A stretch of 64,000 nucleotides of DNA, taken from Lacrimispora sphenoides (GTDB lineage Bacteria > Bacillota > Clostridia > Lachnospirales > Lachnospiraceae). The stretch lies in assembly GCF_900105215.1 (NCBI RefSeq), contig NZ_FOIP01000001.1, positions 434,001 to 498,000 on the forward strand, read 5' to 3'. The notes beneath the pieces were generated by a model. The model was not told where the DNA came from. It did no database searches and worked only from the letters and a program-made list of their open reading frames with translations. Made by a program: the position numbers and the translations under genes. The first letter of the stretch is position 1. Every line of letters begins with the position of its first letter. Below are positions 56,024-63,922 of this stretch, in pieces.

Positions 56024-56200
56024 TCAGATTTTAATAGTTTTTCCAGAATTTATCTTGAACCAATCATCAAGAGCCTCTTTTGTAATCATATACTCCTTGT
56101 TTACTTGTACCGTTGGCAAAATTCCTTTATCTAAAAACTTTTTCATCTTATTCCTTCCAAAGCTAAAAATTTCCTGTAGATCAGCTTTGTTGTAATACAT
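56024..56200 (-). CDS. Excisionase-like helix-turn-helix protein, element 2
   Basis: 58 aa from ATG 56200: MYYNKADLQEIFSFGRNKMK, then KGILPTVQVN and TKEALDDWF. It keeps the ATG that is lost in element 1. The GGAG site is 16 nt from this ATG but only 7 nt from an in-frame ATA at 56209, as in the other copies. Probably the excisionase or a DNA-bending factor. Confidence 0.65.
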   Translation of the reverse strand: MYYNKADLQEIFSFGRNKMKKFLDKGILPTVQVNKEYMITKEALDDWFKINSGKTIKI

Positions 56201-56287
56201 TTTTTTTATAACTTATCTCCTACCTTTCAATTTATATTTCAAAATGCAAAAATAGCGAAGTATCAACATCGCCCTACTATAACTCGC

Positions 56288-56629
56288 CTACTTTGTAATT
56301 TTTGCACCTTCCAAATATATTCCGTCTGCCCGAAACTCATGATTTTTCAATGAATTAATAGTATTTCCTATCGTATCACAACTTTTTACAAACAACGAAT
56401 CCCAATTTCCACTTGGGACGCACACCCATACTAAATCACCCACAACTAAATCATAGTACGACTTCACTCTGTATTCCACATTTTTATATGATACCTTATA
56501 TATATCATTATTCACTTTTTTAGTTACAGTTGCGCGAAATGATTTATCATATCGAATATGTTTCATTTTTTCTGTTATCATTTTCTCAATATCCTTATAT
56601 ATCTGATAACAGGCTTCTATTGTATTCAT
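56288..56629 (-). CDS. Phage-type conserved protein, 113 aa (copy 2 of 3)
   Basis: Same length as copy 1 and nearly identical from residue 15 to 85 (EKMKHIRYDKSFRATVTKK), with more differences at both ends. That suggests recent duplication or gene conversion. The start at 56629 is aligned with copy 1 and follows GGAGG. An IS256-type element lies just upstream of it. Confidence 0.7.
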   Translation of the reverse strand: MNTIEACYQIYKDIEKMITEKMKHIRYDKSFRATVTKKVNNDIYKVSYKNVEYRVKSYYDLVVGDLVWVCVPSGNWDSLFVKSCDTIGNTINSLKNHEFRADGIYLEGAKITK

Positions 56630-56660
56630 CATTTCCTCCCCCCCCAATCAGTAAAGGAGA

Positions 56661-58039
56661 CCACAATGGATAAGGTATAATTAATTTCGCAAATTCAATT
56701 TCATAATAAATAGACATGGTCTATAGCCGTTTGGTAGAATTAAGTTACCACACAAAACCCATCAAAGGAGGCTATAGAACATGTCTGATAACATTATACA
56801 ATTAAATCAGGAACTTATCCATAATGAATTGAAAGATTTAGTACGCAACAGCGTTGAGGAAACCCTCAATGCTTTGCTCGATCATGAAGCAGATGAACTC
56901 GTCAATGCTGAAAAATATGAGCGCTCGGGTGATCGCAAAGGGTATCGTTCCGGCCATTACAACCGAAACTTTCAAACCACATCTGGCGAGGTCAACCTAA
57001 AGATGCCCAAGCTAAAGGGGGTTCAGTTTGAAACCGCCATCATCGAACGCTATCGTCGCAGAGAATGCTCTGTAGAAGAAGCACTCATTGAAATGTATCT
57101 TGCGGGTGTTTCTGTTCGCCGCGTTGAGGACATCACCGAGGCATTATGGGGAACCAAAGTTTCTCCTGGAACAATAAGTAACCTAAATAAGAAAGCTTAT
57201 GAGCACATTGAAACATGGCGAAGCCGCAAACTTACCAGTTCTTATCCATATGTCTATGTTGATGGCGTCTACCTAAAGCGAAGTTGGGGAGGTGAGATCC
57301 AGAACGTCTCAATCCTGGTCGCCATCGGCGTCAATGAAGATGGTTGTCGCGAAATCATAGGTGCTGCTGAAGGAATGAAAGAAGATCGAGAAAGCTGGAA
57401 GACATTCTTTATATGGCTAAAAGAACGTGGGCTTTCAGGAGTCCGCCTCATTGTCGGCGACAAGTGCCTTGGAATGCTGGAATCCATTCCAGAAGTATTT
57501 CCAGAAGCTATGTATCAACGGTGTACCGTTCACTTCTACCGTAATATTTTTTCCGTAACACCCCGGAACAAAATGAAGGAAGTATCTATGATGCTAAAAG
57601 CCATTCATTCCCAGGAATGTAAATCATCTGCTCGCGAAAAAGCTGCACAGGTAGCAGAAAAACTACGTGAAATGAAGCTAACATCAGCTGCCAAAAAAGT
57701 TGAAGATGGTATTGAAAAAACCCTGTCTTATATGGATTTCCCATTTCAGCACTGGACAAGAATCAGAACTAATAACACGATCGAACGTCTCAATCGTGAG
57801 ATCAAACGAAGGACAAGAGCGATCGGGGCTTTTCCCGATGGTCAGAGTGCCTTAATGCTAGTATGTGCCAGGCTCCGTCACGTAGCGGGAACCCAGTGGG
57901 GAATCAAACGCTATATGAATATGAACCATCTCCGAGAAATGGATATCCAGAAAAAGTCTGATATCATAGCCGGTTAACTACCGGCTACCTAACGGCAAAA
58001 AAAGAATTTGCGAAAAATATTTGACACTACCCCACAATG
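56661..58039 (+). mobile_element. IS256-family insertion sequence with 8-bp target duplication
   Basis: CCACAATG stands at 56661-56668 and again at 58032-58039. Between them 56669-58031 (1363 bp) has imperfect terminal inverted repeats of about 28 bp, sharing TTTCGCAAATTC and scattered outer matches. Removing the element restores a hairpin (GGAGAC / GTCTCC) with CACAATGA in the loop, so it inserted into a terminator loop. Confidence 0.85.
56781..57977 (+). CDS. IS256-family transposase (Mutator type)
   Basis: 398 aa DDE transposase: Asp161 (YVYVDGVYLKRSW), Asp227 (LIVGDKCLG), the C248/H251 pair (RCTVHFYRN) and Glu335 (TNNTIERLNREIKRR). Full length and apparently intact. AAAGGAGG precedes the ATG. 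It is on the plus strand, against its surroundings, and richer in G+C than they are. Confidence 0.95.
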   Translation: MSDNIIQLNQELIHNELKDLVRNSVEETLNALLDHEADELVNAEKYERSGDRKGYRSGHYNRNFQTTSGEVNLKMPKLKGVQFETAIIERYRRRECSVEEALIEMYLAGVSVRRVEDITEALWGTKVSPGTISNLNKKAYEHIETWRSRKLTSSYPYVYVDGVYLKRSWGGEIQNVSILVAIGVNEDGCREIIGAAEGMKEDRESWKTFFIWLKERGLSGVRLIVGDKCLGMLESIPEVFPEAMYQRCTVHFYRNIFSVTPRNKMKEVSMMLKAIHSQECKSSAREKAAQVAEKLREMKLTSAAKKVEDGIEKTLSYMDFPFQHWTRIRTNNTIERLNREIKRRTRAIGAFPDGQSALMLVCARLRHVAGTQWGIKRYMNMNHLREMDIQKKSDIIAG

Positions 58040-58052
58040 AGTCTCCTCTTAA

Positions 58053-58110
58053 TTATCTTTTCCCTAAACCCTGGATAACTGCACGAGTCAATCCACCGTT
58101 TAGTATTATC
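58053..58110 (-). pseudogene. 3' end remnant of the tape-measure gene
   Basis: The minus strand encodes ILNGGLTRAVIQGLGKR then stop, identical to the end of the fragment at 42461-44266. Sequence then switches directly into the cassette terminator. Confidence 0.75.
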
Positions 58111-58160
58111 AAAATAAAAAAATAGGCATATCAGATATTTATATCCAATATGTCTATAAA
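58111..58160 (-). terminator. Cassette-end terminator, copy b
   Basis: Same sequence family as 45619-45680: TAGGCATA and TAT-GTCTA arms on either side of GATATTTATATCC, with a T-rich tail on the minus strand. A tiny HNH-type 3' end (VYRAMTEW then stop) follows at 58178-58207. Confidence 0.5.
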
Positions 58161-58325
58161 TTTAATCATTAATTTCAATTTACCACTCTGTCATAGCCCG
58201 ATAAACCTATGTTGTCTTTTATGGAACTTTGCATTGTAACTCTTAATCATATCATTCCCCACATTACAAGGGATTTTCAATACCAAACCTGCTTATACTT
58301 TTTTTGTAACAAGAATGTAAATAAA

Positions 58326-58592
58326 CTAAACACTTTTGATCTTTTGTATCATTATACGAACCAACTTGAATATAATGTACAAAATCAATAAATCTAACAG
58401 AAAATACAATACATTAAAAGATATCCGGCTCTGAATTAATTGCATACTATTATATACTTTTAAAAAAACGAGTGGAAATCCAACTAAAAACAGCCTCTTA
58501 CTCATTAATGATATAAAAAGTCTAAGCAAACTTATAACTATAAAGAAGATTAAAAATTTCATTCTGGAACTAATGTTAATTTTACGGTCCAT
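58326..58592 (-). CDS. Small membrane protein, 88 aa
   Basis: Two to three hydrophobic helices (FLIFFIVISLLRLFISL, LVGFPLVFL, VLYFLLDLLILYIIFKLV) and a basic tail. It overlaps the end of the secreted-protein gene by 34 nt and follows GAGG. The position suggests an immunity or accessory partner for it. No family recognised. Confidence 0.5.
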   Translation of the reverse strand: MDRKINISSRMKFLIFFIVISLLRLFISLMSKRLFLVGFPLVFLKVYNSMQLIQSRISFNVLYFLLDLLILYIIFKLVRIMIQKIKSV

Positions 58593-59071
58593 GTGCCTTT
58601 CCTCGTAGCTCCTACATTATAGTCAGCAATTGCGATACCTAATGTATAAGTACCCTTTACTGTTGTTTTCACAGAATCATTTGCATGAGTATCTGTATAA
58701 AAATTACGCGAATATGATGTCTGACTCCAAGTTGTTGTGTGAATACCTGTCAAATATGATGTGACAGAATCAATTGATGAATACTTCGGCCAGCCATTTA
58801 CATAATCATATGAATATGTCATATCAACATTACTCCAGCACAATAATGTAATACCATCAAAGCCAGCAAATGGATTATACCAACTGAAAGTATGGGTGTC
58901 CTGATAAGCTCCTGCCCTTGCAATTCCACGTGGTACGTTTACTGCACGCGGTACTTTTACTACTTCTTTATATTCGCTATTTTCAGCACCTTGCAACGCC
59001 TGCAGATAAGCTTCAAGTTCGTAAACCGAAGAAAATGTTTTTGTCTCTTGTCCCGGCGTAACAGATGACAT
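58559..59071 (-). pseudogene. Secreted-protein gene lacking its signal peptide
   Basis: 170 codons from ATG 59071 (MSSVTPGQETKTFSSVYELE). The frame is open further upstream (TSNDGITSNQIKEVLNKYGYE) to a TAA near 59136, with no start or signal sequence. The mature part carries YDYVNGWPKYSSIDSVTSYL and TYTLGIAIADYNVGATRKGT. It matches the fragment at 45684-45795. Most likely the 5' end was deleted between promoter and mature coding sequence. Confidence 0.6.
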
Positions 59072-59169
59072 TTCATATCCATATTTATTAAGGACTTCTT
59101 TAATTTGGTTACTTGTAATGCCATCATTGCTTGTGCATTATACTTATTTTATCATATTGTCACTCTAAT

Positions 59170-59280
59170 AAATGTTTTTGCAATTTTCGCCGCGTTTTTC
59201 TGCTTAAGCGTTAATTATTTCATTTAATTAAAAACTGACTCTAATACAACAATTTCCGTCATAGAGCGAGATCTATGCTC
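59170..59280 (-). promoter_or_regulatory. Conserved cassette promoter block, copy 3
   Basis: The core at 59170-59215 matches the blocks at 48457 and 50417. A TATAAT lies downstream (near 59140). Similarity continues toward the HNH-type fragment at 59338. Confidence 0.55.
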
Positions 59281-59337
59281 CTATCCCCTATATACGTATA
59301 CTTCCTATTCATTATATCACATAGTCAATCGTCAATT

Positions 59338-59462
59338 TTAATTCCACTCCATCATAGCATGATATACTTTATCCGGTATCATGCCCTTATACTTTTCAGC
59401 CATATCATTAATGGCATTTTCTTTATATTTCTTATATACGGCAAAAGCAGCAGCAGGATGAT
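59338..59462 (-). pseudogene. 3' fragment of an HNH/AP2-like phage gene
   Basis: Encodes DHPAAAFAVYKKYKENAIND then MAEKYKGMIPDKVYHAMMEWN and stop: the same C-terminal module as at 48567 and 50519 but more diverged. Its 5' side is fused directly to the beginning of a degenerate excisionase-like gene (59463-59505, with the ATG followed by TAA). Confidence 0.65.
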
Positions 59463-59575
59463 CAAATTTCCTGTAAATAGGCTTTATTACATTTTTTCTA
59501 TAACCTATTTCCTACCTTTCCATTTTATATTCTAACTGCAAAAAGAGCGAAGTATCACCCGCCCTTAATCATTCA

Positions 59576-59877
59576 CTAATTTGTAATTTTCCTTCTATTC
59601 AAATATATCCCATCTGCCCGAGACTCATAATTTCTTATTGAATTAGTGTTTTGTACATAAAGCGAATCCCAACTATTACATGGAGCGCATACCCACACAA
59701 GACCACCGACATTCAGATTAATATCGGATTTTGTCATGTATTCTTTATTTTTAAAAAGTATTTTATATTTACCATTTGATTCCTGGCCGATTACTTTTGC
59801 ACAGTTTTAGTTTTCTCTTTTATCATCTTTTCAATGTCTTTATACATCTGATAACAAGCAACTATTGCATTCATCAT
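59576..59877 (-). pseudogene. Phage-type 113-aa gene, copy 3, frameshifted
   Basis: Begins MMNAIVACYQMYKDIEKMIK, then runs into a stop. The rest continues in another frame as GLVWVCAPCNSWDSLYVQN and RADGIYLNRRKITN. Clearly older than copies 1 and 2. With the excisionase remnant beside it, it marks a third, mostly deleted element. Confidence 0.75.
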
Positions 59878-59917
59878 TTACCCCAAATCGAAAAAGAAGG
59901 CTCATATTCACACAAGC

Positions 59918-60316
59918 TTAATCTCGCGCTTCCTCACTTGCTTCATTAATAATAGTTGGCACACGGCTTATTTGTTTGAATAAGTAGCTTTCTCCATCTA
60001 TCGTAATTGTAAATGTCCGCTTTTTCCCATCATATAGTATCTTAGTATTATGAAATTTGGAACTAACGATAAAATGTTCATTATCCGAGCCTTTTGAATA
60101 AGTGCCTTTATCTGTTTCATCATAATTATAATAATAAAACGTATAGTTATCATCCAGATCAAATACCATTGATGCAAAGGGAAGCTCATCACATGTGTAA
60201 GTTCCTTGTATAACTGGAAATCCCTTCATTAATTTTTTGTTATCAAGAAAAATACCAACTGCACATATAAATAAAAAAACAAAAAGTCCTGCTAATATTT
60301 TTTTATACGTTTTCAT
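59918..60316 (-). CDS. Membrane-anchored hypothetical protein, 132 aa
   Basis: One N-terminal TM helix (about 6-24), then an extracytoplasmic beta-rich domain (GTYTCDELPFASMVFDLDDN, GKKRTFTITIDGESYLF). Possibly an immunity-type or lipid-attached surface protein; no lipobox cysteine is obvious. It follows a truncated secreted-protein gene. Confidence 0.5.
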   Translation of the reverse strand: MKTYKKILAGLFVFLFICAVGIFLDNKKLMKGFPVIQGTYTCDELPFASMVFDLDDNYTFYYYNYDETDKGTYSKGSDNEHFIVSSKFHNTKILYDGKKRTFTITIDGESYLFKQISRVPTIINEASEEARD

Positions 60317-60387
60317 CTTTATTTTACTTTCACCACCTCTAAATATTCGCGCGTAGGCACTTTTAGGTATTCATCGCCAACATATTC

Positions 60388-60630
60388 CTATTTATCATTC
60401 CCCGCTATAGGTTTTCTATATTTAGCATACTTAGTAACTGTTATACCTCTAAAAATCAATAACTTAACAGCAGTATTTATATACGGCGGCTCAGTATATC
60501 TACCTGAACCACCCATTTTCCCTGGACTAAGACTCACACTAAAAATACCATACCCTATACTGAATGAAACACTAGTCTCATTTCCTCCATCAGCATTTTT
60601 ATCCAATATGCCTATATATCTAATCATCAA
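60388..60630 (-). pseudogene. C-terminal remnant of a secreted protein fused to repeat sequence
   Basis: 80 codons. The first 12 (MMIRYIGILDKN) are encoded by the cassette-end repeat. The rest (SFSIGYGIFSVSLSPG then VKLLIFRGITVTKYAKY) looks like the C-terminus of a secreted protein with lost N-terminus. An HNH-type 3' end (VYRAMMEW) lies just upstream at 60620-60667. Confidence 0.45.
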
Positions 60631-60771
60631 TTTCTATTTGCCACTCCATCATAGCACGATAAACCTATGTTGTGTCTTTTGCCATTCGACAATCACAGAA
60701 AACCCTTTAAAACGACAAACTAATAACTTTCTATTTTACTAACTTTACCCACAAAACACAACTCCATAATC

Positions 60772-61074
60772 TCACTCTGAATCATTTCTTTCGTAGTCGT
60801 AAGGCTCATCATCAAGTCTTTCTAATTCAATCTCTATAATTCCATTGTCGCGACAGGTAAAGGTATCCTTTGATCCTACCGGTTGCTTTCTCAAATTGTT
60901 ACATTTAGGAAAAATATCAGCCAAAGTAGCATAACAGTACTTTTCCAATTTGTTGAAACTTACGTCAAAGCAGTGTTTCTTTATTACTATTTCATCACCT
61001 TCTTCAAAGATAGGGCAATAATTATTCTTTTTTACTACTGTCATTTTAATGACCGTCTGAGGACGAATCTCCAT
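60772..61074 (-). CDS. TIGR04076-like small protein
   Basis: 100 aa with KKNNYCPIFEEGDEIVIKKH, the Cys-rich C-P-x-F-x-E-G-D pattern of this uncharacterised clostridial family, and conserved cysteines in CYATLADIFPKC. An acidic tail follows. AGGAGG stands 7 nt before the ATG. No known function. Confidence 0.6.
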   Translation of the reverse strand: MEIRPQTVIKMTVVKKNNYCPIFEEGDEIVIKKHCFDVSFNKLEKYCYATLADIFPKCNNLRKQPVGSKDTFTCRDNGIIEIELERLDDEPYDYERNDSE

Positions 61075-61170
61075 TTCAATACCTCCTAAAATTATATTTT
61101 ATGATCTACTGAATAATAAAGTCACTTTATATTTTATCGTTTATTACATGAAATCAATCTTTTATTAAGG

Positions 61171-61645
61171 TTACTTATCTGCATACAATCTTCGAACAGG
61201 AAAAAATATATAATTTTTACCTGTTTCAGGACAATTAAAATCATTCACAGCACCTGCAAGAGAAATATTGTTTTCTTCTAAATATTTAATAACGCCAGTA
61301 AAAGTATCATCACTTTTATTTTCAACATAAATATATTCGTATCCAGGAATCACCCATTTAGTCCAGCCGTGTGGTGCTTCAGCATCATTCAAGCACTCAA
61401 CACCATCAAGATATAATCCTTGCGAAAAGTTATACCAAGGATTATATGAGCGAGAAAAATCAGACATTGCACCCCCAAATTCCTAAAAGATTCCCTTTGT
61501 CATCTTTTTTCGCTAAATGTGCTATTTCATTAAAATGAGAATTGGCATCATCCCAAAGCTTTTGGATAAATCCGTTTCCGTCATTCGTAGTACCTTCTTT
61601 TCCAATAACAACGAACGATTCTTTTGTACACTTTTCAATCTTCAT
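61171..61645 (-). pseudogene. GyrI-like small-molecule-binding protein, frameshifted
   Basis: Frame 1 gives MKIEKCTKESFVVIGKEGTT to LLGIWGCNV then stop. Frame 2 resumes with MSDFSRSYNPWYNFSQGLYL, the direct continuation in GyrI-like (effector-binding) proteins, to FFPVRRLYADK. The shift is in a run of five G (near 61472), where four would restore the frame. AGGAGGGG precedes the start. It could also be a sequencing error. Confidence 0.75.
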
Positions 61646-61884
61646 CTAATCCCCTCCTCTTTCTAACTCAAAATAAGCCATAACATATCACCATTCTACC
61701 ATATTACTTATCGTACATAAACCACATTCTACGTTTTCCAGCCTCAATATTTTTATTTCCAAACAGGCAAATCTTTCTGTGATTCCTAGTACTATGACTA
61801 GCTGACTTGATACTTCCTAGCTATTCAGATGATAACAGAAACTAGGAATTGCCGGAAAGAAAAACCCCCGTATCTTTTTGTATA

Positions 61885-61920
61885 AAAACTAGCTTATCAT
61901 AAATATGAAAAGCTAGTTTT
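61885..61920 (-). terminator. Terminator of the lipase gene
   Basis: AAAACTAGCTT and AAAGCTAGTTTT arms, 13-nt loop, T run on the minus strand, 20 nt after the lipase stop. The remaining 61646-61884 gap shows no gene. Confidence 0.75.
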
Positions 61921-61939
61921 ACCTTATTATTTCATCGAT

Positions 61940-63349
61940 TTATCTTGACAAATTACTTAAAAAGCTTGCATAATCCATATACCAGTCTTTAACGTTGCCA
62001 AATGTGCCTACTATGTCCATATGATCTGTATTTATGATTCTAGGCATTGCATTCCATTGTCCTATTTTTATTCCACCATTGTATTGTTCAATAACATCAT
62101 TAGAACCTAACTTAGGTCCATCTTGGCTAATACAATTTACAACCCCATCATTTGGGAACCATTTTTTATCTATGATAGGAAGATCTTTTTGTTTACGTGT
62201 ATATTTTCCCATTAAGTTTGCTGTTGGATAAAATACAGGATTCATTGGGCCAATTTGTGCTATAGAATGACCTGTAAGTATCGATTCTGTAGTTGCCTGC
62301 GTTGTCCAGGAAAAATAATATACATCTGGCTGGGCTTTTACCCATGCATTAAGCTCTTGTGCACCTTCTGTGGATAAGTCATAAGTTGCTATATCCTTTG
62401 TACTATTCCAGATATTGCTTTCTAAAACCTTTTTTATATAATCACGTTGAGATTCTCCTGCCTGCTTTTTTAATCCCCATTGATCTAATTTCAAATCATA
62501 TGTTGAGCTAAATAAGTTGTTTTTACCAGTTATTGTTCCTAATACACCAAATGTATAACTTATTAAATCTTTTGAAGGCATTAGATCTGATAAAGTTGTA
62601 CCATCATTCGGTGTCGATATGGTACTAACACTATGGATCCAATGCTTTCCACCTCCAAACAATGGTGAAACATTTTCTTGTCCGCAATTTATTTCCTCTT
62701 CGTTTCCTTCACTTAACAACTGTGTAAGTGTGCGTATGGTTTGTCCGCCCATACTATGACCTATTAAATGTATTTTATTTTCATTGCTTATATTTTTATA
62801 TAAGCCTGAAAATGTCCTTCCATATCTATTATGTTTAAATTCTTTTGCATGAGCTTCTCCATAATCTACTGTTCCACCTACTATATAAGCGTAAAGTTCA
62901 CAAGCTCTATCCCAGTTACTGGATACAGGACCTACTGTTGCGGTATAGGTCTCGTGCCCTGAGGCATTTAACTTTTCTTGGAGATCAACTACTCCACCCC
63001 AATATTTATATCCTAATAATTCTTCCCTTCCAAAGCCCATAAAGCCATGAACCAAAACAATTGGATAACTATTACCCCCTATAATACTCCTGGTGCTAAC
63101 TTCTGGAAATTCTACCGGAAACTTTAATGGAGGCATTTTATTTATATCTTCTTCACTTTTAACTTCTTCTGCTGAATCTATTAAATAGTCTATATCTTCT
63201 AATGTAGGTATTCTTATTGTCTCCTCTGCATCTTTTCCTTCTGTTTCATGTGCCATTGGTTCAACTGCTCTCACAATCATTGAAAAATTTGTTAGTGTCA
63301 TAGAAAATACTAATAACATAATAGTTGCTTTTTTTAAATTCTTTTTCAT
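61940..63349 (-). CDS. Secreted triacylglycerol lipase (family I.5-like)
   Basis: 469 aa. Signal peptide (about 1-28, ending VRA), an acidic pro-region (about 30-85), then the lipase core: YPIVLVHGFMGFGREEL near 95 (oxyanion hole), nucleophile Ser199 in GHSMGG, Asp in FPNDGVVN and His in DHMDIVG. The YKYWGG region resembles the metal-binding insert of Geobacillus and staphylococcal lipases. Intact and AT-rich like its surroundings, so probably cargo of the island. Confidence 0.88.
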   Translation of the reverse strand: MKKNLKKATIMLLVFSMTLTNFSMIVRAVEPMAHETEGKDAEETIRIPTLEDIDYLIDSAEEVKSEEDINKMPPLKFPVEFPEVSTRSIIGGNSYPIVLVHGFMGFGREELLGYKYWGGVVDLQEKLNASGHETYTATVGPVSSNWDRACELYAYIVGGTVDYGEAHAKEFKHNRYGRTFSGLYKNISNENKIHLIGHSMGGQTIRTLTQLLSEGNEEEINCGQENVSPLFGGGKHWIHSVSTISTPNDGTTLSDLMPSKDLISYTFGVLGTITGKNNLFSSTYDLKLDQWGLKKQAGESQRDYIKKVLESNIWNSTKDIATYDLSTEGAQELNAWVKAQPDVYYFSWTTQATTESILTGHSIAQIGPMNPVFYPTANLMGKYTRKQKDLPIIDKKWFPNDGVVNCISQDGPKLGSNDVIEQYNGGIKIGQWNAMPRIINTDHMDIVGTFGNVKDWYMDYASFLSNLSR

Positions 63350-63375
63350 TTCACATGTCCCCCCTGAATCAATTT

Positions 63376-63437
63376 TTAGGTAATTAAAAACATTAAAACC
63401 ATTGTAAAACTAGATACTAATAATGTAGCTTTTTCAT
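63376..63437 (-). pseudogene. Signal-peptide remnant upstream of the lipase
   Basis: After AAGGAGAG an ATG runs six codons to a stop. Shifting one base in the A run gives MKKATLLVSSFTMVLMFLIT then stop, a typical signal-sequence start. Probably a decayed secreted-protein gene 27 nt before the lipase. Confidence 0.35.
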
Positions 63438-63712
63438 ATAAATTCTCTCCTTATAAAACTGAATTTTATAGTTGCGCGCTTAATATATCAGACTTTTTTA
63501 ATCAAATCAATATAGAATCTGGATTTTACTAAAAGAACAATAAAAAATTAAGAATTAAACAATAATCTGTAATGTATTCGTAATGTATATATTATACGAA
63601 GATGTAAAAGCTGCAAAAAACTGCATAAGCAAATGAGTTTCTATAAAATGTATTGAAGAAATTGAATTTAGATGAATTGCATAGCTCTCTGCTATATAAA
63701 AAATATGCTTTG

Positions 63713-63922
63713 TTATACGCTACCTTTTCTGCTGGTGTGAGAGGTAAGTGACCAATTAAACAGGTTATTCTTCTTTTCCAAATCTTTCATATATGGATTG
63801 TTCGGGTATTTCCAATCAAGAAACTCTTGTGTTCTATAACGAGGTGTCCATTTAGGCTTGTTCACTTTATATCAAACAACGAAGATAAGTGCGAACCCAA
63901 TAAAAAAATCAAAAACTACCAT
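63713..63922 (-). pseudogene. Small membrane protein with in-frame TGA
   Basis: GGAGG then ATG 63922: a hydrophobic N-terminus (VVFDFFIGFALIFVV), a TGA at 63872-63874, then YKVNKPKWTPRYRTQEFLDW continuing in frame to a stop at 63713. A Trp codon there would fit. No family recognised. From 63438 to 63712 and from 63923 to 64000 I see nothing else. Confidence 0.5.

Noticed and set aside
47601..63874. Stop-codon recoding or suppression to explain in-frame stops
   Set aside because: The interrupting codons are TAA, TAG and TGA in different genes, no selenocysteine-type structure is evident, and frameshifts occur alongside. Gene decay explains all of them.
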